From NCBI GenBank assembly GCA_049578545.1, contig JBAUMF010000038.1:1-47807 (forward strand): a stretch of 47,807 bases of DNA, given 5' to 3'. How positions within the stretch are numbered: the stretch's first letter is position 1; every line of letters begins with the position of its first letter. This DNA is from DASQBT01 sp049578545. Lineage in GTDB: Bacteria; Pseudomonadota; Gammaproteobacteria; Burkholderiales; Thiobacillaceae. The notes beneath the pieces are model-generated. The model had not been told where the DNA came from. It saw nothing but the letters and a program-made list of their open reading frames with translations, and made no database searches. Shown in pieces: positions 29,099 through 37,971 of the stretch. A program made the position numbers and the translations under genes.

Positions 29099-29944
29099 CT
29101 AGCTTCTCCTGCCTACCCAGTCGCGGGCAAATTGCCAGGCTACACGGCCGGAACGCGAACCCCTGCCCAGCGCCCAGCGCAACGCCTCTGCCTCGAAATC
29201 TAGGGCTTCAATCTTCTTGCCCGCGAGCTGTTCCGCCCAATGACGGGCGATCGCGAGATATTCGTCCTGACTGATGGGATAAAAACTGACCCAAAGACCA
29301 AAGCGTTCAGACAATGAAACTTTTTCTTCCGTCGCTTCACCGGGATGAATCTCATAGCCAATGTGCTTTGCGGCCTCGTTTTCTTCCAGGTATTCAGGCA
29401 TCAGATGCCGGCGATTCGACGTGGCGTAGATCAGCACATTGTCAGAGGGTGCGGCCAGGGAGCCGTCCAGCGCGGCCTTCAGCGCCGGATAACCCGGTTC
29501 GTCTGCAGTGAAGGAAAGATCATCGCAGAACAGGATGAAGCGGAAGGGTTCGTCTGCGATCCGATCGAACAGTTCCGGCAAATGGCTCAAGCCGGCCTTG
29601 TCCACTTCAATCAGACGCAATCCCTTGCTGGCGTAACTGGCGAGCATGGCTTTTACTACGGAGGATTTGCCGGTGCCGCGACTGCCAGTCAGCAACACGT
29701 TGTTGGCCGGCCTGCCCAGCACGAATTGGCGCGTGTTGGCATCCACCCGCTGCTTCTGTTCATCGATGCCAAGCAGGTGTTTGGGTTCGATGCGATGCGC
29801 GCGCTCGATGGGACGCAGTTGACGTGATTCGGGCAACCAGCGCGCAGCGCGCACGTGTTTCCAGTCGATCGGCTTGGCGGGCACGCCTTCCAGCCGGTCG
29901 AGCAAGCGCTCGATGCGGGGAAGCAGGTCGTTGAGTCTGCCCAT
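29099..29944 (-). CDS. DUF815 family AAA+-like ATPase
   Basis: A 281-residue cytoplasmic ATPase of the DUF815 family. It has a helical N-terminus (MGRLNDLLPRIERLLDRLE), LLGIDEQKQRVDANTRQFVLG, Walker A GSRGTGKSS (87-95), Walker B FILFCDDLSF (about 135-144), and sensor-like YATSNRRHLMPEY, followed by SERFGLWVSF and RSGRVAWQFARDW at the end. These blocks are the family's signature. The start at 29944 overlaps the argJ stop (TGATG), so the two are translationally coupled. The biological role is not known; linkage to argJ is seen in many betaproteobacteria. Confidence 0.88.
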   Translation of the reverse strand: MGRLNDLLPRIERLLDRLEGVPAKPIDWKHVRAARWLPESRQLRPIERAHRIEPKHLLGIDEQKQRVDANTRQFVLGRPANNVLLTGSRGTGKSSVVKAMLASYASKGLRLIEVDKAGLSHLPELFDRIADEPFRFILFCDDLSFTADEPGYPALKAALDGSLAAPSDNVLIYATSNRRHLMPEYLEENEAAKHIGYEIHPGEATEEKVSLSERFGLWVSFYPISQDEYLAIARHWAEQLAGKKIEALDFEAEALRWALGRGSRSGRVAWQFARDWVGRRS

Positions 29945-31173
29945 CAGGTTCGATACTCGGCGTTGATCTTCACGTAATCGTAGGAGAAGTCGCAGGTCCA
30001 CACCGTGGCGCTAGTGTCGCCTCTGTTGAGTAGAACGCGAATGGTGATTTCGGCTTCCTTCATCACCGCCGCGCCCTGCGCTTCCGTGTAGCTCGCCGCA
30101 CGCCCCCCCTTTTCTGCTACCAGCACATCGCCCAGATAGACCTGGATCTGCTCCACGTCCAGGTCGGCCACACCGGCATAACCGATCGCCGCGAGAATGC
30201 GGCCAAGGTTGGGATCGGAGGCGAAGAAGGCGGTCTTCACCAGCGGTGAGCGGGCAATGGCATAGGCAATCTGTTTGCACTCTGCAAAATTGCGGCCACG
30301 CTCGACCTGAACGGTGATGAACTTGGTCGCACCTTCGCCGTCGCGCGCCATGGCCTGCGCCAGCTTGATCGACACTTCGCTGACGGCGACTTTCAGCGCA
30401 AGATAATCGGCCGAAGCGGCGTTAGTGATTTCGACATTACCTGCGTGGCCGGTAGCAACGAGAATGAAGCTGTCATTGGTTGAAGTGTCGCCATCGACGG
30501 TTACGCAATTAAATGACACGGCGGCCACTTCTTTCACGAGCTGGTTCAGCAAGGTTTGCGAAACGGCGGCATCGGTGGCCACATACCCAAGCATGGTCGC
30601 CATGTTGGGATGAATCATGCCGGAGCCCTTGGCCATGCCGGTGACGGTGATGGTTTTGCCATTGATTTGCGTTTGTAGCGAAGCCGCCTTGGCAACGATG
30701 TCGGTTGTCATGATGGCGTGTGCAGCCTCGCTCCAGTGGTCGGGCGCAAGGTCGGCTTTGGCGCTCGCCAGGACGGCAATGATCTTGTCGATGGGCAGGG
30801 GTTCCAGAATCACCCCGGTCGAAAACGGCAGCACGTTTTCCGGCTTCAGCCCCATGACCCGCGCGACTTCGTCACAGGTTTGCCGTGCCCGCTCCAGCCC
30901 CTCCATGCCGGTGCCGGCATTGGCATTGCCGGTGTTGATGATCAATGCGCGTATGGCGTGTCCCTCGGCAAGACGTTCTCGACACAGCGTGACCGGGGCC
31001 GCGCAAAACCGGTTCTGGGTGAACACGCCCGCCAGCTTCGAGCCAGCCGCCAGGTCAATCAGGGTGATGTCGCGACGCCCGGGTTTCTTGATGCCGGCGG
31101 AGGCGATGCCAAGGCGGACGCCCCCTACCGGATGAAGAGAGGCGGGATCGGGTGGTCCAAGGTTGACAGGCAT
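29944..31173 (-). CDS. argJ: Bifunctional glutamate N-acetyltransferase / amino-acid N-acetyltransferase
   Basis: A 409-residue enzyme of arginine synthesis that transfers the acetyl group from N-acetylornithine to glutamate (and may use acetyl-CoA). The autocleavage site is HPNMATMLGY, with Ala192-Thr193 as the expected cut and catalytic Thr. Other family blocks are VFTQNRFCAAPV, INTGNANAGTG, LPFSTGVILEPLP, MTTDIVAK and the C-terminal AEYRT. Length is typical. The start codon is unusual in lying only 2 nt after a perfect hairpin (31176-31198) and having little Shine-Dalgarno sequence apart from GAAAG within that hairpin. Confidence 0.96.
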   Translation of the reverse strand: MPVNLGPPDPASLHPVGGVRLGIASAGIKKPGRRDITLIDLAAGSKLAGVFTQNRFCAAPVTLCRERLAEGHAIRALIINTGNANAGTGMEGLERARQTCDEVARVMGLKPENVLPFSTGVILEPLPIDKIIAVLASAKADLAPDHWSEAAHAIMTTDIVAKAASLQTQINGKTITVTGMAKGSGMIHPNMATMLGYVATDAAVSQTLLNQLVKEVAAVSFNCVTVDGDTSTNDSFILVATGHAGNVEITNAASADYLALKVAVSEVSIKLAQAMARDGEGATKFITVQVERGRNFAECKQIAYAIARSPLVKTAFFASDPNLGRILAAIGYAGVADLDVEQIQVYLGDVLVAEKGGRAASYTEAQGAAVMKEAEITIRVLLNRGDTSATVWTCDFSYDYVKINAEYRT

Positions 31174-31175
31174 GA

Positions 31176-31198
31176 CGGCTTTCGATTTTCGAAAGCCG
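31176..31198 (-). promoter_or_regulatory. Perfect hairpin abutting the argJ start codon
   Basis: CGGCTTTCGA and TCGAAAGCCG form a 10-bp stem with a 3-nt loop. On the argJ mRNA the 3' arm contains GAAAG, the only ribosome-site-like sequence, and ends 2 nt before ATG. No T-tract follows, so translational control or mRNA processing is more likely than termination. Confidence 0.55.
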
Positions 31199-31203
31199 CT
31201 ATT

Positions 31204-31446
31204 TTACGAGCGTTTGGCTCCGCAGACCCATGACACGATGCGGCGAAACTCCGGCCGCCATGGCCACACCGGGTCGAACTCTATTGAACGGGACAGGGCT
31301 GCGAGGGCGATGAAGCCAAAGAGGGCAAACAAGCCTTCGGAAATAAGCTGACGGAATGTCAGATGAGCCAGGGGGATATCGAGGAACCCCGGGACAAAAA
31401 ACAGGCTGGCAAAGCCTGCGAAAATAAATGATGGGCCTAAGTACAT
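31204..31446 (-). CDS. Small membrane protein, unknown function
   Basis: An 80-residue protein with two likely membrane helices (FIFAGFASLFFVPGFL and FALFGFIALAALS) and a basic C-terminus ending AKRS. GGAGAG lies about 8 nt before the ATG. It is 30 nt upstream of argJ on the same strand. I do not recognise the family; composition and ribosome site suggest a real gene. Confidence 0.55.
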   Translation of the reverse strand: MYLGPSFIFAGFASLFFVPGFLDIPLAHLTFRQLISEGLFALFGFIALAALSRSIEFDPVWPWRPEFRRIVSWVCGAKRS

Positions 31447-31587
31447 GATGGCTCTCCGCGTGATTTTGGTTTTTGCACTTAACCAAAGCAGATCGCGTGC
31501 CAGCTGAAGCGCCTTCCGTGTTTAATGGGGTTTCGTCAGCGTCGGGAAACAGAAGTGCGGGTAATTGTAAATCTACCCGACAGGTCG

Positions 31588-31935
31588 TTACTTACTATCC
31601 GGTTTGCTCTGCGGTCGTGCCAACTTGCGAAGAAATTCGTGACTCAAGCTGAAAAAACGCGGGGTGGGTCCCAGGTCCTCGTAGATCGGGTCACCTTGGT
31701 CATCTTCCGCAATGACTTTCCCCCCCGGCACGTAGGGCATGGCGGCCTCCAGTTCGTCCAGAGCGGCGTGAAGCAGATCGGCGAGAAGTTCCTCTTCGCT
31801 GCAGTTTGGGAACATCACGCGCAAGGCCTGTATCCGGGCCATGTCCCTAAGGGGCAGGTGCAGGGACCTGGGCAGGCTGCCGGTGAAACATGATTCGTGA
31901 CGCTGCCAGCGATTGAGTAGCTGTGAAATCCGCAT
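31588..31935 (-). CDS. Small conserved protein, sometimes annotated as pilin assembly / type 1 pili tip component
   Basis: A 115-residue protein with the blocks ISQLLNRWQRH, LRDMARIQALRVMFPNCSEEELLADLLHAALDELEAAMPYVPG, GDPIYEDLG and TPRFFSLSHEFL. These recur in a small family of proteobacterial proteins that carry pilus-related names by transfer; I see no signal peptide or pilin motif, so those names are doubtful. The helical middle part resembles a short DNA- or protein-binding domain. It starts 7 nt after the DUF938 gene, so is probably cotranscribed. Ribosome site is weak. Confidence 0.6.
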   Translation of the reverse strand: MRISQLLNRWQRHESCFTGSLPRSLHLPLRDMARIQALRVMFPNCSEEELLADLLHAALDELEAAMPYVPGGKVIAEDDQGDPIYEDLGPTPRFFSLSHEFLRKLARPQSKPDSK

Positions 31936-31942
31936 TGTTTGT

Positions 31943-32551
31943 TTATAGACTCCCGTTCCCCATTTCCCAAATCAAAGTGCGGTTATTGGCCGGCATGGCA
32001 ATGTCTGCCAGCAGGCTCAAGCCGGCACTCCGGGCCAGATTGTCGACATCCTCGAAATTTCGGATGCCGGAGCGGGGGTCACGGTTCTTGAGCCACTCAT
32101 CGAAGCGGGCATTGGAATCTGAGGTGAATCTTCCCCCATAGTTGAAGGGGCCATATACCGCAAGCCGGGCGCCAGAGCCGAGCATGTTGCCCACACAGGC
32201 GAAGAACCGCACAACCTCGGCCCAGCTCATGATGTGCAAGGTATTGGCGGAAAACACGTAGTCAAATTGTTTTGTTGGCCAGATGCCAGCGACGTCCAGG
32301 CTCAGCGGTGGCGGCAGATTGGGCAAGCTTGCCTCGTCCTGCCACGCGCGAATGCCATTGAGATTGGCAGGCAGGTCGCTGGTTTGCCACATCAGGTGGG
32401 GCATGGCACTGGCAAAGTGAAGCGCATGCTGGCCCGTACCGCTGCCGATTTCCAACACGGTTCCTGGTTGCGCAAACGCGTCCCTTAATACAGCGAGGAT
32501 GGGGGCCTTGTTCCTCTCGCAGGATTCGGAAAAGGGGCGTTCCAGTCGCAT
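31943..32551 (-). CDS. DUF938 family SAM-dependent methyltransferase-like protein
   Basis: A 202-residue protein of the DUF938 family: FSESCERNKAPILAVLRDAF at the N-terminus, the SAM-binding loop LEIGSGTGQHALHFA, the acidic strand-end region QTSDLPAN, then FDYVFSANTLHIMSW, YGPFNYGG and FDEWLKNRDP. The start at 32551 (MRLERPF) matches the usual family N-terminus; a start 9 codons upstream is possible. Substrate unknown. Confidence 0.85.
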   Translation of the reverse strand: MRLERPFSESCERNKAPILAVLRDAFAQPGTVLEIGSGTGQHALHFASAMPHLMWQTSDLPANLNGIRAWQDEASLPNLPPPLSLDVAGIWPTKQFDYVFSANTLHIMSWAEVVRFFACVGNMLGSGARLAVYGPFNYGGRFTSDSNARFDEWLKNRDPRSGIRNFEDVDNLARSAGLSLLADIAMPANNRTLIWEMGNGSL

Positions 32552-32759
32552 CAGATATCCGGGGCAGGTTTCCTGCATTCGCTTGTGCGCCCCATGCCTT
32601 CAGGCGGCACAGCCTTGCAATGCAAGGTGTGGATGCCTGCGGAACCACAGATTGCCCGCGCCCCGGCCTTGCCTGCCCTGGCACGCGGCAATCAAACGAG
32701 GGGCTGAGAGAGGCCTGGTACGATTAAAAGAGATGCAACCAGCGAGGAGCCGGGGCAGC

Positions 32760-32861
32760 ATGGACAAGGGAAGAAAGGACACTGGCAACTCCGATGAAAC
32801 AACCGGATTTGAGCATATACCCGAACAGCCGGATGTCTATTCCCCGCAGCCAAAGCATTAA
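32760..32861 (+). CDS. Candidate small protein (33 residues)
   Basis: An ATG preceded by GAGGAG at about 12 nt opens a short, strongly hydrophilic frame (MDKGRKDTGNSDETTGFEH... ending in SPQPKH) that stops 6 nt before the convergent addA stop. A possible TACGAT -10 lies upstream near 32720. I recognise no family, and it may be chance. Confidence 0.3.
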   Translation: MDKGRKDTGNSDETTGFEHIPEQPDVYSPQPKH

Positions 32862-32867
32862 ACAAAT

Positions 32868-35800
32868 TTACAGACTGGCGAGGCGACCGGTTGCCGTAAT
32901 GAACCCCCCGAATACAGGCTTGCCTGGCATGAGTTGGGCCACCGCCTGTCTGTATTCCTCCAGCTGAGGCCGATGGCGGGCCAGGAGCCGGGTTGCGTCG
33001 CTTTCTTCGCCGGTCTTGTAGTCCAGAACCCAGATTTCATCGGCAAATTCCACCACCCGATCGATGCGCCGCAGGCCACCATCGGCGCGCACATAGCTGA
33101 GTTCGTTGTGCGCCTTGTCATACTTCGCCGGATTGAAAAAGCGGGCGAGATCAGGCGATCGCAGAATATGCGTGGCGCGTTCCCACGCCTCATCAAAGCG
33201 CTGGGGAGCGCCCAGATTCCGGTATAAGGTGTCGCGATCTGGCGCCTTGGCGGGAGGCGTCAGCTGCTCCAGCAGGGCATGGACGAGTTCGCCGAATTCT
33301 GTGGCTTCGCTGCCACCTCGCAGGCTACCAACCGGGCCGGCCAGATCCAGTCCAGGCAAAGGCAATGGTGGAGCTGCATGGCTGCTCGGCGCGAGGCGGT
33401 CCGTGCTGAGTGAATTCAAGTCGTCGCCGGTCTCTATTTCGCTTTCATCACTGGTCAACGCGCCCAGAATAATGGCCTGCCATCCTTCGGCCGACGATTT
33501 GCTTTGGTTCTGCGAACCACTGACAATCAGCGCCTGGCGCGCCCGGGTCATTGCCACATAGAGCAGGTTCAGTTCCTCCGTTTGCGCCAGCTCACGTTCT
33601 CTTTCCAGCACCACCTGCTGAAACGCACCTTTCAGGCTTTTGTCCCCGCACAGCGAAAAATGGCTTGGGGCGGCTTCCCCCGGAGGCCAGTCAAGTACAA
33701 CGCGGTAGCCATCTGGGGGCGGCTTGCGCGGGCCGGCATTGAGCAGCCACACGATCGGCGCTTCCAGACCCTTGGCGCCATGCACGGTAAGAATGCGCAG
33801 CGCATTTCCGGCCTCCGGCAACTCGCCTTCGTCCGGCGCTTCCTCGTTCAGGCCCCGACGTTGCTCGGCCAGTTCGGAGAGGAAATCCGGCAGGTTCGGA
33901 TAGCGACCGCCGGAGGTTGTCAGCGCCAGTTCCATGAATGCGCGCAGATTGGCCTGCACGCTCTCAGACAGGGCCGGGGGGGCCGCTGCTGCGTAGCGCG
34001 CACTTACTTCAGCAGCATCATAGATTTGATCAAGCAGGTCATGAACCGGCATTTGCCCGGCCAGGCTGCGCCATTCCTTTAGCAGATTGGCGGCACGCAG
34101 AAGATTTGCGCTGTGAATCAATTCCGGACGCATCAGCTGTTGCCAAAGGCTGGCTTCCCGCTCATGCGCCAGGTGCTCCAGTTCCTCGTCGCTAATATCG
34201 AACACCGGGCTCTTCAGCGCGCGGGCCAGGGCCAGGTCATTCCAGGGGGTAGACAGCACGGTGAGCAGGGCCATCAGGTCAGCCGCTTCAAGCGTGTCGA
34301 GCAACCCCCCCCGGCGCGGGCTCAGGTAGGGAATGCTGGCCGACTTGAGTGCGTCTTCGTATACGGGCAAATGAGTGCGTGACCGGACCAGGATCAGCAC
34401 ATCCTCCCAGCGGGCCGGGCGCATTAGATGGGTTAGTGGGTCGCGAATTACCCAGCATCCTTCAATCTGCTGCAGTTTTTCCACCAGTTGCCGGGCTTCG
34501 CGCTCGCGTGCGGCTTCTTCCTCATCCTTCCGCGGCAACCGGAGCGGGTTGCGAAACGCGAGAACCCTTTCTTCCCTGTCAGGCTTGACAGCAGCGGGGG
34601 CAAGGGGCAGCACCTCCAACCGGCCGGGCAGGTCGCGCTCATGCGCCTCGTGCGGGATAAAGTCAGGGTAGCGATCCTGCAGCGGGGTAAAGACCTGGTT
34701 CACTGCTTCCACCAGAACCGGAGCAAGGCGCCGGGTATGGTTGTTGGCCAGTTCGACGGCGCCGTTTTCCTTCAGCCAGTTTGCTGCCAGATCAAACAAC
34801 CGGGACTCTGCGCCGCGGAAGCGATAGATGGATTGCTTGGGATCACCCACCAGGAAAAGGGTTGGCAGGCGATCTGCCGACCGCGACGCCCTCAGCCAGG
34901 CGAACAGGATTTGCCATTGCAGCGGGCTGGTGTCCTGAAACTCGTCCAGCAGAATGCTGCGATAGCGCGCATCGAGCTTGTACTGAAGGTAATCGGCCTG
35001 TTCGCTGTCGCGCAGCAGCCTTGCGCACTCCCATTCCACATCAGCAAAATCCAGCAGACCGCGCTCCCGTTTGCTGGCCTGATAGTGGTCCAGCAATGCC
35101 TGGCCACACAGGAGGCCGTCTGCATTGAATAGATAGAGCATCTGGAATTTTCTGGCTTCAAGTGTTGCGATCAGACGCTGGCAGATCAAGCCATGCAACT
35201 TCATCAGCCGTGCCGCGCCACTTACGCCCAGCAGGCCTTCCAGGGCCTTGCTGATTCTTGGGCAGTCGCGCCTGGGTTCGCCATTCCGGGTGAGAAACAC
35301 GGCGCTGACAGCATCGAGAAACGCTGCACCGGACGAATCCAGTGCCTCCTGGATTCCCCTTGCGGCTTCCTGGTAGGACGCGCTCTTGCTGTGGACGGAA
35401 AACAGGGCGGCACATTCCCTGAGTTGCTCGATCAGTTGGGCATCGGCGCGGAGTTGTTCTATCAGGTCAGTTGCCGGGTCCACCGGCAGACTGGCGCGCA
35501 ACTCATCGAGATGCGCATCCAGGGCCGATGCCTTGCCCAGCGCGAGCGCCTGCCAGGCCAGCCGCTCATCCACAAACCGGCCCAGCACCTTGCGCGTGTT
35601 GAACGCGCCAATCTGCATCAGCAGGCGTGAGTAGGCCGTCGCCACCCTGCCATCCGGGTCGCGGGAGAGCTGCTCGCCCAGCCGCAACCAGGCTTCCTTT
35701 TCCAATGGGCCGGTTTGCTCACTCAGCTCGCGGCTCGCAAGGCCTTCCTCGATGGGCGCCCGCTTCAGTACATCCAGAAACCAGCTGTGAAATGTGCTCA

Positions 35801-36152
35801 CCGTGATACCGGGCTGCGCACTCAGGACCTGCTCGTACAGCTGCCGGGCCCGCGGAAGGCAGGCATCCAGTTCGGAGTCTGCAACCGCGCGTTCACGCAG
35901 AAACTTGCGCACCGAGTCCTCGTCGCTGACCGCAAGAAAATGCAGCCATTGATCAAGCCGCGCGCGCATCTCCAGCGCAGCCTTGCGGGTAAACGTAATG
36001 GCCAGGATCTCTCCGGGCGCCACCCCATCGAGCAGCAGGCGCAGCAAGCGCGAAACCAGCAGCCAGGTCTTTCCGCTTCCGGCGCAGGCTTTCACCACCA
36101 CGTTCTGGCGCGGATCAAGTGCCTGCCGCACAAGCCTTTTGGCGTCAATCAT
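32868..36152 (-). CDS. addA: AddA-type helicase-nuclease (UvrD/RecB-like)
   Basis: A 1094-residue double-strand-break repair helicase-nuclease. It has UvrD-type Walker A ACAGSGKTWLL (22-32), ILAITFTRKAALEMRARL (motif Ia), STFHSWFLDVLKR, Walker B region SILLDEFQDTSPLQWQIL, VGDPKQSIYRFRGAESRLF, LTVHGAKGLEAPIVWLLN and NLLYVAMTRARQALIVSG. A C-terminal RecB-type nuclease motif follows (EIWVLDYKTG near the end). The ATG at 36152 overlaps the mnmC stop by 8 nt; a long upstream extension in the same frame is only the antisense side of mnmC. With AddB it forms an end-resecting enzyme functionally like RecBCD. Confidence 0.93.
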   Translation of the reverse strand: MIDAKRLVRQALDPRQNVVVKACAGSGKTWLLVSRLLRLLLDGVAPGEILAITFTRKAALEMRARLDQWLHFLAVSDEDSVRKFLRERAVADSELDACLPRARQLYEQVLSAQPGITVSTFHSWFLDVLKRAPIEEGLASRELSEQTGPLEKEAWLRLGEQLSRDPDGRVATAYSRLLMQIGAFNTRKVLGRFVDERLAWQALALGKASALDAHLDELRASLPVDPATDLIEQLRADAQLIEQLRECAALFSVHSKSASYQEAARGIQEALDSSGAAFLDAVSAVFLTRNGEPRRDCPRISKALEGLLGVSGAARLMKLHGLICQRLIATLEARKFQMLYLFNADGLLCGQALLDHYQASKRERGLLDFADVEWECARLLRDSEQADYLQYKLDARYRSILLDEFQDTSPLQWQILFAWLRASRSADRLPTLFLVGDPKQSIYRFRGAESRLFDLAANWLKENGAVELANNHTRRLAPVLVEAVNQVFTPLQDRYPDFIPHEAHERDLPGRLEVLPLAPAAVKPDREERVLAFRNPLRLPRKDEEEAAREREARQLVEKLQQIEGCWVIRDPLTHLMRPARWEDVLILVRSRTHLPVYEDALKSASIPYLSPRRGGLLDTLEAADLMALLTVLSTPWNDLALARALKSPVFDISDEELEHLAHEREASLWQQLMRPELIHSANLLRAANLLKEWRSLAGQMPVHDLLDQIYDAAEVSARYAAAAPPALSESVQANLRAFMELALTTSGGRYPNLPDFLSELAEQRRGLNEEAPDEGELPEAGNALRILTVHGAKGLEAPIVWLLNAGPRKPPPDGYRVVLDWPPGEAAPSHFSLCGDKSLKGAFQQVVLERERELAQTEELNLLYVAMTRARQALIVSGSQNQSKSSAEGWQAIILGALTSDESEIETGDDLNSLSTDRLAPSSHAAPPLPLPGLDLAGPVGSLRGGSEATEFGELVHALLEQLTPPAKAPDRDTLYRNLGAPQRFDEAWERATHILRSPDLARFFNPAKYDKAHNELSYVRADGGLRRIDRVVEFADEIWVLDYKTGEESDATRLLARHRPQLEEYRQAVAQLMPGKPVFGGFITATGRLASL

Positions 36153-37971
36153 GGGGGCGATGAAAAAAACGCTCAGGGGAAACGGCTGCCACCAGATCGT
36201 CTTCCACCGGCAGCGGCTCGCCGGTAATGAGGCAGGCCAGCAATTCGGCACCGAGTGCACTCCACACAATGCCACGCGAGCCGAGGCCGGTGAAGGCATA
36301 AAGCCCAGGCTGCAGTTCGCCGATGACAGGCAGCCGGTCGGCAGTGGTGGAGCGGAAAGCAGCACGTCCCGTCAGCGTATCCGCGGAAAATTTCGCCTCC
36401 CAGCCCGGCAGAAGCCCGGACAATCGCTGTAGATTGCTGGCGTGTGACGTCGGGCTTGGCTCATTGCTGACGTCATCAAAATCATAGCTGGCGCCGAGCA
36501 CATGCATGCCATTGACGGCTGGAGTGACATAGCCCTCACGCGCAATGACCTGCTGCACCTCCGGAATGCTGCCTTGCGGCAAATAACTTAACTGGCCTCG
36601 CACCGGCTGCAGCGGCAAGGAGGGAGCAAGTTCCGCAGCCCGGCTGGCATTGGCCAGGATGACGGCATCGAACTCCATGGAGTCCGGGTGGTTTGCCCGC
36701 ATAAGCCGCCATCCTGGAGGGCTGTGTTCCAGTCTCGTGATCGTCGTGTTGAGATGTGTTTCCACGCGCTCTGCATGACTCGCGGTTTGCGCTGCACACA
36801 GCGATGGTGGAGACATCCAGCCGCCAAGCGGCACGTGGTAGCCGCCCTGTGCAGCATCAATTCCCGCAAGCTGCCTGATTTCATTTGCGGCCAGAGCTTT
36901 GATGTATTGCGCGGGATAGACTGAAAGCGTTTCGCTCCAGCGCTGCGCCTCCGCGTCGTCACGTGCAATCTGCACAACGCCACAGGAGAGCCAGTGTGGG
37001 TTGTGACTGAACATGGCAAGCCGATCCCAGTGATGCATGGCATAACAGAAAGCCGCGCGGGAAAATCGCGCAGCGCGATTATCGTCACGGGAAAACAGGG
37101 GGCGGAAGACGCCCACGGGATTGCCTGACGCCTCGTGCGCGATCCAGGGGTGGGTATCGAACAGCGTGACGCGCATCCCGCGTTCGGCCAGCCGCTGCGT
37201 CATGCCGGTTCCGGCGAGTCCAGCACCGATGATGGCGATGGAGCCAATGTTTGGGCGGCGCATTGCGCAGCCGGAAGGAAATCTGGCCGCGAGCATTTCG
37301 CGTTTGCCGCCAAAGCCGGGGCGCTTTTCAACAACAAAGCCCGCTGATTCCAGGCCCCTACGTACCTCGCCGGCTACGCTCCAGGTGGCAAGCCGTGCAT
37401 CCGGCCCCGCCTTACGCGCAAGCATCCGCATGACGCGCGGGCTCCACATGACAGGATTTCTTGCCGGCGAGAAACCATCCAGAAAAATGGCGTCTGCCTT
37501 TACAGCCAATTGATCCAGTTCCCCCACATCACCGAACAACAGCGTAAGTGTCACTGAGCCATCTTCGAAATGCAGACGCTGGCAGCCGGGGACCAGCAAA
37601 GGCCAGGCAGCAACCAGCTCACCTGAAACCACGGTCAGCTCCGGATACGCCGCCAACAGCCGCGACAGGTCGGATACGACAAGCGGATGCTTTTCCACCG
37701 AGACGTAATGCAGCCGCCTGCCCCGACTCGGCGAGCTGCGCCATGCCTGCCACGTGGCAAGGAAGTTCAGTCCCAGGCCAAAACCGGTTTCCAGCACGGT
37801 GAAGGTGTCGCGCTCCCTCCACCGCTCAGGCAAGCCGGTTGCGGCCATGAATACCTGACGGGCCTGTTCCAGCCCACCTGAAGCGGTGTGATAGACGTCG
37901 CCATATTCCGGCGCATAGGGTGTCCCTGCGTTGACCGAAGGGTGGGCAGGCGACAAGGGAAAATCAGTCAT
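36145..37971 (-). CDS. mnmC: tRNA 5-(aminomethyl)-2-thiouridine methyltransferase/oxidase
   Basis: A 608-residue bifunctional tRNA-modifying enzyme that completes mnm5s2U at wobble position 34. The N-terminal methyltransferase domain has FTVLETGFGLGLNFLATW and DAIFLDGFSPARNPVMW; the C-terminal FAD-dependent oxidase has IAIIGAGLAGTGMTQRLAERG and ends with LPVIGEL...YAFTGLGSRGIVWSALGAELLA. Both domains look intact. The ATG at 37971 overlaps the addB stop by 8 nt and the gene end overlaps addA by 8 nt. A tRNA gene product sandwiched between addB and addA is unusual. Confidence 0.95.
   Translation of the reverse strand: MTDFPLSPAHPSVNAGTPYAPEYGDVYHTASGGLEQARQVFMAATGLPERWRERDTFTVLETGFGLGLNFLATWQAWRSSPSRGRRLHYVSVEKHPLVVSDLSRLLAAYPELTVVSGELVAAWPLLVPGCQRLHFEDGSVTLTLLFGDVGELDQLAVKADAIFLDGFSPARNPVMWSPRVMRMLARKAGPDARLATWSVAGEVRRGLESAGFVVEKRPGFGGKREMLAARFPSGCAMRRPNIGSIAIIGAGLAGTGMTQRLAERGMRVTLFDTHPWIAHEASGNPVGVFRPLFSRDDNRAARFSRAAFCYAMHHWDRLAMFSHNPHWLSCGVVQIARDDAEAQRWSETLSVYPAQYIKALAANEIRQLAGIDAAQGGYHVPLGGWMSPPSLCAAQTASHAERVETHLNTTITRLEHSPPGWRLMRANHPDSMEFDAVILANASRAAELAPSLPLQPVRGQLSYLPQGSIPEVQQVIAREGYVTPAVNGMHVLGASYDFDDVSNEPSPTSHASNLQRLSGLLPGWEAKFSADTLTGRAAFRSTTADRLPVIGELQPGLYAFTGLGSRGIVWSALGAELLACLITGEPLPVEDDLVAAVSPERFFHRPHD

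Noticed and set aside
32679..32700. Possible sigma-54 promoter (TGGCACG followed by GGCAAT)
   Set aside because: The -12 GC element does not match TTGCW at the required spacing.
36153..36365. Upstream extension of addA
   Set aside because: This part lies entirely inside mnmC in another frame and lacks any helicase similarity; the internal ATG at 36152 fits the family start.
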